A DNA stretch of 20,703 bases, from contig JBEEKA010000195.1 in the NCBI GenBank assembly GCA_041168985.1, forward strand, positions 1 to 20,703. The letters are read 5' to 3'. The translations under genes and the position numbers were made by a program. This document shows, in pieces, positions 14,665-20,703 of the stretch; the stretch's first letter is position 1, and every line of letters starts with the position of its first letter. The stretch comes from ZC4RG30 sp041168985 (GTDB taxonomy: Bacteria; Pseudomonadota; Gammaproteobacteria; Steroidobacterales; Steroidobacteraceae). The notes under the pieces were generated by a model that saw only the letters and a list, made by a program, of their open reading frames with translations, was not told the DNA's origin and did no database searches.

Positions 14665-17600
14665 ATGCGCCTATCGCACTTCTTCATCGATCGCCCGATC
14701 TTCGCGGGCGCCCTGTCGGTCGTCGTGACCCTGCTGGGCGTCATTGCCTATCTCACGCTGCCCGTCGACCAGTACCCGCAGATCGCACCGCCGACCGTAT
14801 CGGTCAGCGCGAACTATCCCGGCGCCACGTCGGAGGAAATCGCGGAGACCGTCGCTGCACCCCTGGAGCAGCAGATCAACGGCATCCCGAACATGCTCTA
14901 CATGTCGTCGAATTCCACCGGCGAAGGGCGCATGTCGATCACCGTCACCTTCAAGACGGGCACGAACGTCGACATCGCACAGGTCGAGGTGCAGAACCGC
15001 ATCCAGTCGGTGCTACCCCAGCTGCCGCAGGAAGTGCGTGACCTCGGCGTCACCGTGCGCAAGGGTTCGAACGACACGCTGCTCATCGTGCACATGTTCT
15101 CGACGGACCCTTCCGTCGATCGCAAGTACATCGCCAATTACGCCAGCCTGCAGGTGCGCGAGCGCCTCCTGCGCACGCCGGGCGTCGGTGATGTCACGGT
15201 CAACGCCGCGCGCGATTACGCGATGCGCGTGTGGATCGACCCGGAGCGAGCTGCCGCGCGGGACCTCACGGTGCAGGAGATCGTCGCGGCCCTGCGCAAC
15301 AACAACCTTCAGGTCGCGGGCGGCGCCGTCGGTGCGCCGCCCTTCGGCGATTCGCCCGCCGCCTACCAATTGAACGTCCGCGGCCAGGGTCGTCTCAACT
15401 CGCCCGAAGCCTTCGCGGACTCGATCATCAAGCGCGACGCCAATGGCCGCGTCACGCGCATCTCCGACATCGGCCGGGTCGAACTCGGCGCGCAGAACTA
15501 CGGCATCAATGCCTACAAGACCCTGGAGCCCGCCGTCTCGCTGAGCGTGAACCAGGCGCCGAACACCAACGCGCTGCAGACCGAGGACGCCATCCATCGC
15601 ACGATGAGCGAGCTCGAGAAGGATTTCCCGCCGGGCGTCGCCTACGAAATCATCTTCAATCCCGTCTCGTTCACGCGTGCTGCCGTCGAGGGTGTGCGCT
15701 CCACGCTGCTCGAGGCCATGCTGCTCGCCATCGCGGTCGTCGTGCTGTTCCTGCAGCGCTGGCGCACGGCGGTCATCCCGCTGCTGGCGATCCCCATCTC
15801 GCTCATCGGCACCCTCGCCGTCATGCAGGCCTTCGGCTTCTCGCTGAACAACCTGTCGATGTTCGGCTTGGTGCTTTCCATCGGCATCGTGGTGGACGAT
15901 GCGATCGTCGTGGTCGAGAACGTCGAACGACACCTGCGCGGTGGCATGTCCGCCCGGGATGCCGCCCACCTGACCATGGACGAGGTCGGCGGCGCGCTGA
16001 TCGGCATCGCCCTGGTGCTCGTCGCGGTGTTCGTGCCAACGGCTTTCCTGGGTGGCATCACGGGCCAGTTCTACAAGCAGTTCGCGTTGACGATCGCCTC
16101 GGCGACCGTCATCTCGCTGGTCGTTTCCCTGACGCTGTCGCCCGCACTGGCGGCCAAGCTGCTGCATCCGCATGGTGAATCCACGGGCCGTACGGCGATC
16201 GGCCGCTGGTTCCACGCCCTGGGCGACCGGCTCGAGGCCGTCATGGACCGGATGGGCGAAGGCTATGGCCGTGCGACCGCCGTCCTGCTGCGACGGGGCG
16301 CACTGGTCATGGTGTTGTACCTCGCGCTCGTGAGCCTGACCGGCTGGCGTGCCGTGGCCACGCCGCAGGGCTTCATCCCGGTGCAGGACCAGGCCAACGT
16401 CGCGATCTCGATCACGATGCCGCCGGGAACCAGCCTTGCCCGCACGGACGCGATCGTGCAGCAGGTGATCCCGATGGTGCTGGCCACACCGGGCGTGATT
16501 GCCGCGTCGGTCTATTCCGGCATGGATGGCATCACCTTCAGCCCGGCCACGAGTTCAGGCCAGCTGTGGGCGATCCTTGCGCCCTTCGCGGAGCGCCATG
16601 CCAAGGGCCTGTCCGCGCCGGTGATCGCGGCTGAACTCCGCAAGCGCCTGGCCGGCATCACGGCCGCGGAGATCCGAACCGTCATGCCCGCCTCCGTCCG
16701 CGGACTGGGTTCGACCGGCGGCTTCCGCCTGATGGTCGAGGACCGCGGCGGCCTGGGTTATCGCGCGCTGGAAGCTGCCACGCAGGAACTGGCCGAGGCG
16801 GCGTCGAAGGACCCGGCGATCGGCAGTGCCTTCACGAACTTCAACACGCGCAACCCGACGCTCGATGCCGTGGTCGACCGCGACCGTGCCGAAATGCTCG
16901 GCGTGCCGGTGCGCAATGTGTTCGCGACGCTGCAGACCTACCTGGCGGGCAGCTACGTGAACAACATTTCGCTGCTCGGCCACACCTTCCAGGTGATCGC
17001 GCAGGGCGACACCGCCTTCCGTCAGGACCAGGCCTGGGTCGGCAACCTCAAGACGCGTGCGACCTCCGGTGCGATGGTGCCGATCGATTCGGTGGCCACG
17101 CTGCAGCCCGCGACGGCGCCATATCGCGTGATGCGCTACAACCTTTACCCCGCCGCCGACATCCAGGGGGAAGCGGCACAGGGCTATTCATCAGGCCAGG
17201 CCATCGCGGCCATGGAGCGCCTTGCGCGCGAGCACCTGCCGGCCGGCATGCGCATCGAGTGGACAGACATCGCCTACCAGCAGCAGATTTCCGGCAACGC
17301 CGGCGGCCTCGCGTTCTTCCTGGGCGTCGTGTTCGTGTTCGTGTTCCTCGCGGCGCTTTACGAAAGCCTGACGCTGCCGCTGGCCGTGATCCTGATCGTG
17401 CCCCTCTGCGTGCTGGCTGCGCTGCTCGGTGTCAATGCCATGGGGCTCGACAACAACATCCTCACGCAGATCGGCATCGTCGTGCTGGTGGGCCTCGCCG
17501 CGAAGAACGCGATCCTCATCGTCGAGTTCGCAAGACAGGGCGAAGCCGAGCATGGTTTGACGCCGACACAGGCCGCCATCGAAGCCGCCCGCACGCGACT

Positions 17601-17826
17601 TCGGCCGATCCTCATGACGTCGGCGGCGTTCATCGGTGGCGTGATTCCGCTGGCTTTCGGCTCCGGCGCCGGCGCGGAACTGCGTCAGGCGCTGGGCGTC
17701 TCGGTGTTCTTCGGGATGATCGGCGTGACCCTGTTCGGGCTGCTGTTCACGCCGGTGTTCTACATCCTGTGCCGCAAGCTGTCTCGGAAGGGAAAGGCGG
17801 TGCCAACGGTGAGAATCGAAAGTTGA
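14665..17826 (+). CDS. RND (HAE1 family) multidrug-type efflux transporter, AcrB/MexB-like
   Basis: A 1053-residue proton-driven inner-membrane transporter, the usual length for AcrB-type pumps. Seen: N-terminal FFIDRPIFA, porter motif SANYPGATSEEIAETV, the TM4 proton-relay pair Asp411-Asp412 in GIVVDDAIVVVENV, TM10 Lys947 in GLAAKNAILIVEFA, and the conserved RPILMTS near the C terminus. All relay residues are intact, so it should be functional. It forms an operon with the adaptor 12 nt upstream. No TetR-type repressor or TolC-like gene is adjacent, so regulation and outer-membrane partner lie elsewhere. It exports amphiphilic compounds, but which cannot be said. Its stop is 14 bp from the end of the convergent SRPBCC gene. 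Confidence 0.97.
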   Translation: MRLSHFFIDRPIFAGALSVVVTLLGVIAYLTLPVDQYPQIAPPTVSVSANYPGATSEEIAETVAAPLEQQINGIPNMLYMSSNSTGEGRMSITVTFKTGTNVDIAQVEVQNRIQSVLPQLPQEVRDLGVTVRKGSNDTLLIVHMFSTDPSVDRKYIANYASLQVRERLLRTPGVGDVTVNAARDYAMRVWIDPERAAARDLTVQEIVAALRNNNLQVAGGAVGAPPFGDSPAAYQLNVRGQGRLNSPEAFADSIIKRDANGRVTRISDIGRVELGAQNYGINAYKTLEPAVSLSVNQAPNTNALQTEDAIHRTMSELEKDFPPGVAYEIIFNPVSFTRAAVEGVRSTLLEAMLLAIAVVVLFLQRWRTAVIPLLAIPISLIGTLAVMQAFGFSLNNLSMFGLVLSIGIVVDDAIVVVENVERHLRGGMSARDAAHLTMDEVGGALIGIALVLVAVFVPTAFLGGITGQFYKQFALTIASATVISLVVSLTLSPALAAKLLHPHGESTGRTAIGRWFHALGDRLEAVMDRMGEGYGRATAVLLRRGALVMVLYLALVSLTGWRAVATPQGFIPVQDQANVAISITMPPGTSLARTDAIVQQVIPMVLATPGVIAASVYSGMDGITFSPATSSGQLWAILAPFAERHAKGLSAPVIAAELRKRLAGITAAEIRTVMPASVRGLGSTGGFRLMVEDRGGLGYRALEAATQELAEAASKDPAIGSAFTNFNTRNPTLDAVVDRDRAEMLGVPVRNVFATLQTYLAGSYVNNISLLGHTFQVIAQGDTAFRQDQAWVGNLKTRATSGAMVPIDSVATLQPATAPYRVMRYNLYPAADIQGEAAQGYSSGQAIAAMERLAREHLPAGMRIEWTDIAYQQQISGNAGGLAFFLGVVFVFVFLAALYESLTLPLAVILIVPLCVLAALLGVNAMGLDNNILTQIGIVVLVGLAAKNAILIVEFARQGEAEHGLTPTQAAIEAARTRLRPILMTSAAFIGGVIPLAFGSGAGAELRQALGVSVFFGMIGVTLFGLLFTPVFYILCRKLSRKGKAVPTVRIES

Positions 17827-17840
17827 TTCCCTGACGGCTC

Positions 17841-18245
17841 TCAGCCCCGCCCGGACCGCGCCTCCAGCACCTTCTTCAAGGTCTGGAGGTCGTGCCGTAC
17901 GGTCTCGAGATCCGCCTGGTACTGCTCATCGGTCGTCCCGGGAAGCTGCAGCATCGTGAACAGCACTTCGCAGCCCGCGCCGTTCGGGATCACGCGCATG
18001 GGATTGTGGAAATGTCCCGTCGGCAGTTCCACGTCGTGGTCAAGCACGCCGTACTCGTTCCGGGGCGCGAAGCGGAACCAGGCTTCACCCAGGATCGTCT
18101 GTGCGAGCCAGGCGTCGCCTTGTCTTTCGATCGACAGGATGAAGCCGGGCGCCCAGTCCGGCAGGTGTTCCGGATCCGAGATGTACGCATAGGCCGATGC
18201 GGGATCCACATCGACCGCCACCGAAACCGTGTGAGCGCGGTACAT
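17841..18245 (-). CDS. SRPBCC family (START/polyketide cyclase-like) protein
   Basis: A 134-residue protein with the SRPBCC helix-grip pattern: an opening strand (YRAHTVSVAVDVDPASAYAY), SDPEHLPDWAPGF, a run of beta strands and a long closing helix (QADLETVRHDLQTLKKVLEA). The family binds hydrophobic ligands in a central cavity and includes cyclases, hydroxylase components and carriers. No catalytic residue can be assigned. The start at 18245 is fixed by a strong AAGGAG located over the stop of the preceding SDR gene, so the two are coupled. Cytoplasmic. It may bind the substrate or product of the neighbouring dehydrogenase (inference). Confidence 0.8.
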   Translation of the reverse strand: MYRAHTVSVAVDVDPASAYAYISDPEHLPDWAPGFILSIERQGDAWLAQTILGEAWFRFAPRNEYGVLDHDVELPTGHFHNPMRVIPNGAGCEVLFTMLQLPGTTDEQYQADLETVRHDLQTLKKVLEARSGRG

Positions 18246-18250
18246 GATGG

Positions 18251-18256
18251 CTCCTT
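18251..18256 (-). promoter_or_regulatory. Shine-Dalgarno of the SRPBCC gene, overlapping the SDR stop
   Basis: On the coding strand the SDR stop and the ribosome site share bases (TAAGGAG), 5 nt before the ATG at 18245. It is one of the strongest ribosome sites in the window and supports both the start choice and co-translation of the pair. Confidence 0.65.
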
Positions 18257-19400
18257 ACGTGTTCGGAATCGTCCTTTTCCGCGTAGCCCTGCGGTGCGCG
18301 ACTTCCTGCACGAAAACGGGCGTTCGCAGGTAGCGGCTTTCCCGCACGCCCTGTTTCACGGATTCCGGCATCGGCGTGTACTCGACCATGGATTCGAGCA
18401 GCGCATTGCAGCGCGCTTCCACGCCCTGACGGTACTCCGGCTGCAGCACGATGAACAGGTCGTTGTGGAGGATGCCGTCGAGCACGAAGCGCCCGACGAC
18501 CAGCGGGTCCTGCGGACGCGTCCAGGCCGGCGACACCGCTGGAGCGGGCGGACGGGCGGCAGGTGGCGCAGCCGCCCCACCCGCAGCATCCCGCGGGCGC
18601 GCACCGGGGGCCACGGCCGGCGGGCCGTCGTTCTTCAGCGCGGCCGGTCGATGGTCCTCGCTGCGGCCGATGTTCGTCGCGGTCAGGCCCGGCACGAACG
18701 CCGTCGTGCCGATGTTCGTTTCGCGCAGCTCGTGGCGGAGTTCTTCCATCAGGCCGACGGCGGCGATCTTCGCGACGGTGTAGATGCCCGCACCGCTGCC
18801 CGGCAGGATGCCGCTCGTCGACGTGGTCGTGACGATCTGCGCGCCTGTCTTGTTCGCCAGCATGCGGGGCACGAAGGTGTTCACGCCCAGGACGGGCCCC
18901 CAGAGGTTCACGCCCAGGCCCCACTCCCAGTCCTTCACCGTGCCGGTGCTCGCGGGAGCCTGCAGCCCGACGCCGGCGTTGTTCACGAGGATCGCGACGG
19001 GCCCGAGCTTCTGTTCGATTTCATCGGCCACACGCGCCCAGGCCTCGCGGTCCATGACGTCGTGCTTGATGAAGTACACGCGTTCGTCGCCCGCGGCGAA
19101 GTGCGTCCGCGCCTCCTCGAAGTGCCGTTCATCGATATCGCCGATCGCGACTTTCGCACCGGCTTCGTGCAGCACACGCGCGATGCCGAGACCGATGCCG
19201 CTTGCGCCGCCGGTGATGTAGGCGACCTTGCCCTTCACGTCGGTGATCGTCGGGGCTTGGGAGGGCCCCGCACCTTGCGCTGCATCGGCCGCGGACGCGT
19301 CCCGCGGCAGGAGCCCGCCCAGCCAGCCCGATCCTGCGGCCCCGGCCGCGATGGCCATGCCCCCCAGCCACTGCCGGCGATTGAAATTCTGTTCGTCCAT
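18255..19400 (-). CDS. Short-chain dehydrogenase/reductase with Tat-type leader and Pro/Ala-rich insert
   Basis: A 381-residue SDR (classical SDRs have about 250). Seen: twin-arginine leader FNRRQWLGGMAIAAGAA (Arg8-Arg9) ending near ASA, then cofactor motif TGGASGIG (63-70), Asp88 at the end of beta-2 suggesting NAD over NADP, NNAG (140-143), and catalytic Ser194, Tyr207 and Lys211 (YTVAK). All catalytic residues are present. Odd: residues 259-295 are a Pro/Ala/Gly-rich stretch after the LTATNIGRSE region, where SDRs have their substrate loop, and there is an extended C-terminal domain of about 85 residues. An exported SDR would need its nucleotide bound before export. The ATG at 19400 starts the leader. 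It is followed by the SRPBCC gene after 9 nt and is divergent from a molybdenum hydroxylase gene. Substrate unknown. Confidence 0.9.
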   Translation of the reverse strand: MDEQNFNRRQWLGGMAIAAGAAGSGWLGGLLPRDASAADAAQGAGPSQAPTITDVKGKVAYITGGASGIGLGIARVLHEAGAKVAIGDIDERHFEEARTHFAAGDERVYFIKHDVMDREAWARVADEIEQKLGPVAILVNNAGVGLQAPASTGTVKDWEWGLGVNLWGPVLGVNTFVPRMLANKTGAQIVTTTSTSGILPGSGAGIYTVAKIAAVGLMEELRHELRETNIGTTAFVPGLTATNIGRSEDHRPAALKNDGPPAVAPGARPRDAAGGAAAPPAARPPAPAVSPAWTRPQDPLVVGRFVLDGILHNDLFIVLQPEYRQGVEARCNALLESMVEYTPMPESVKQGVRESRYLRTPVFVQEVAHRRATRKRTIPNT

Positions 19401-19467
19401 GTCAGCGTCCCCCGGTGTTCAGGCCACGATAGTATCCGTCACGACTGCCCGCCAGCCCGGAGACGCC
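19401..19467. promoter_or_regulatory. Divergent intergenic region, SDR / second molybdenum hydroxylase
   Basis: This 67-bp gap must carry the upstream signals of both genes. GGAG sits 7 nt before the + strand ATG at 19468, and a GGGGGA lies about 8 nt before the - strand ATG at 19400. No clear -35/-10 pair or operator palindrome is seen. Confidence 0.35.
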
Positions 19468-20703
19468 ATGTCGCAGCCCATTGATCGCCGTACGTTCCTG
19501 CAGGTCATCGTCGCGGCCGGTGGCGGCTTGCTGCTCGGCATTGGCTTCGTCGATGACGCCGAGGCGCAGCAGGCTCCGGATACGCCGCCCTTCTCCCCGG
19601 GCGCGTATGTCCGGATCTCGCCCGAGGGGCGCATCACGCTGTATTCCAAGAGCCCCGAAATCGGACAGGGCATCAAGACGGCTTTCGCATTGATCATCGC
19701 GGAAGAGCTCGATGCGAAGTGGTCCGACGTAACGGTGGAGCAGTCCGCGATCGATGCCGCCGTGTACGGCAGCCAGGCGGCCGGCGGCTCCCGATCGATA
19801 CCCACCAACTGGATGACCCTGCGCCAGGCCGGAGCCGGTGCCAGGGCGATGCTGCTCTCGGCAGCCGCCCAGCAGTGGGGCGTGCCGGTCTCCGAACTGC
19901 GCACGGCCGAGAGCGTGGTGATCCACGATGCCAGCAGTCGTCGCGCCAGCTATGGCTCACTCGCCACTGTTGCCGCAGCGCTTCCTCCGCCAGACCCGCA
20001 AGCGCTGGTTCTCAAGTCGCGCAAGGCCTTCCGGCTGCTGGGCCGGCGACATCGTGGCGTGGACGGGCCCGCCATCGTCACGGGCGCGCCGCTGTTCGGC
20101 ATCGACGTGCAGGTGCAGGGACAGGTCGTTGCCGTGTTCCAGAAATGCCCTCGGATCTATGGCCGGGCGCGCAGTGCCAACCTCGACGAGATCCGCCGCC
20201 TGCCGGGCGTGACCGATGCCTTCATCGTCGAAGGCACCGGGAAACCCAGCGAGTGCCTGTCGGGCGTCGCCATTCTCGCCCGCAATACCTGGTCGGCCCT
20301 CGCGGCTCGCCGGCAACTCAAGGTGGACTGGGACTTGTCCACGGCTTCTGCGGACAGCTGGCAGGGCTATGTCGAACAGGCGAAGTCGCTCACCGCGCAG
20401 CCGGTCGGCGCGCAGACCGTCGAGTCGCGCGGCGACATCGAAGCGGCCATGTCCGGTGGACGCGTCGTGAGTGCCGTGTACACCTATGGTTTCGTCGCGC
20501 ACGGACAGCTTGAACCGCAGAATGCCACGGCCTGGTATCGCAAGGACGCCGAAGGTGAGCGTGTCGAAGTCTGGGCGCCCACGCAGACGCCCACGCAGGG
20601 CCGCGAGCTCGTCGCTTCGGTCCTCGGCCTGCCCCTGCGGCAGGTCACGTTGCACCAGACGCGCGTGGGTGGCGGCTTCGGCCGCCGTCTCGTGAACGAC
20701 TAT
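19468..20703 (+). CDS. Second molybdopterin-binding hydroxylase subunit (IorB-like), 3' end outside window
   Basis: The frame stays open for 412 codons to the window edge, about half to 60% of a usual 700-750-residue subunit. Seen: Tat leader DRRTFLQVIVAAGGG (Arg7-Arg8) with a likely cut after AEA (33), SPEIGQGIKTAFALIIAEEL (62-81) as in IorB proteins, AAGGSRS (104-110), a hammerhead domain at about 205-290, VAHGQLEPQNATAWY (343-357), and the canonical Mo-site loop RVGGGFGRR (399-407). The ATG at 19468 has GGAG 7 nt upstream. It belongs to a different branch from the large subunit at 5012-7312, which has GPGSYGRN at the same place. No [2Fe-2S] subunit lies upstream, so its partner is probably downstream of the window. 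Substrate unknown. Confidence 0.92.
   Translation, partial: MSQPIDRRTFLQVIVAAGGGLLLGIGFVDDAEAQQAPDTPPFSPGAYVRISPEGRITLYSKSPEIGQGIKTAFALIIAEELDAKWSDVTVEQSAIDAAVYGSQAAGGSRSIPTNWMTLRQAGAGARAMLLSAAAQQWGVPVSELRTAESVVIHDASSRRASYGSLATVAAALPPPDPQALVLKSRKAFRLLGRRHRGVDGPAIVTGAPLFGIDVQVQGQVVAVFQKCPRIYGRARSANLDEIRRLPGVTDAFIVEGTGKPSECLSGVAILARNTWSALAARRQLKVDWDLSTASADSWQGYVEQAKSLTAQPVGAQTVESRGDIEAAMSGGRVVSAVYTYGFVAHGQLEPQNATAWYRKDAEGERVEVWAPTQTPTQGRELVASVLGLPLRQVTLHQTRVGGGFGRRLVNDY

Noticed and set aside
15013..16215. 400-codon open frame on the - strand within the RND transporter gene
   Set aside because: Asp/Arg/His/Gln-rich antisense reading of a well-conserved AcrB-type gene.

Overview
The window comes from a high-GC Gram-negative bacterium, most likely a proteobacterium. 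The signs are a two-gene RND efflux pump with a lipoprotein adaptor, an ABC exporter with its own membrane-fusion protein, Tat-type leaders on several redox enzymes and a periplasmic c-type cytochrome. A gammaproteobacterium of the Steroidobacter/Nevskia/Xanthomonas kind would fit, but this is a guess from style. I found no rRNA, tRNA, CRISPR array, transposase, phage gene or transcription regulator. Genes are packed edge to edge and no gap without a gene exceeds about 90 bases.

Layout. (1) Positions 2-1468, + strand: 3' part of a subtilisin-like (S8) serine peptidase, entered through three 105-bp Gly/Ser/Thr-coding tandem repeats. (2) Positions 8223 down to 1426, - strand: a seven-gene run of PH-domain membrane protein, [2Fe-2S] subunit and molybdopterin subunit of an isoquinoline-oxidoreductase-like (IorAB) molybdenum hydroxylase, HlyD/MacA-like adaptor, FtsX-type permease, LolD/MacB-type ATPase and DUF805 membrane protein. 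Several junctions overlap as ATGA or by 8 nt. (3) Positions 8300-8782, + strand: a WbuC-type cupin. (4) Positions 13402 down to 8801, - strand: a five-gene operon of VAO/PCMH-type flavoprotein, small cytochrome c, YkgJ-type cysteine-cluster protein, two-domain sulfurtransferase and Tat-leader FMN-dependent alpha-hydroxy-acid oxidase. (5) Positions 13489-17826, + strand: RND adaptor and RND transporter. (6) Positions 19400 down to 17841, - strand: a Tat-leader short-chain dehydrogenase and an SRPBCC protein. (7) Positions 19468-20703, + strand: 5' part of a second IorB-type molybdopterin subunit that runs off the end.

How it may work together. The window is dominated by oxidoreductases of small, probably aromatic or hydrophobic substrates: two molybdenum hydroxylases, a VAO-family flavoprotein with its cytochrome, an FMN hydroxy-acid oxidase and an SDR. 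Two exporters sit among them. Four of the redox enzymes carry twin-arginine-type N termini, so much of the chemistry may be periplasmic. The most unusual units are the operon that translationally couples a molybdenum hydroxylase to an ABC exporter, and the flavocytochrome/YkgJ/rhodanese/FMN-oxidase operon, whose last enzyme contains a haem-c-like CxxCH motif. Substrates cannot be read from the sequence, and all functional links between neighbouring genes are inference.
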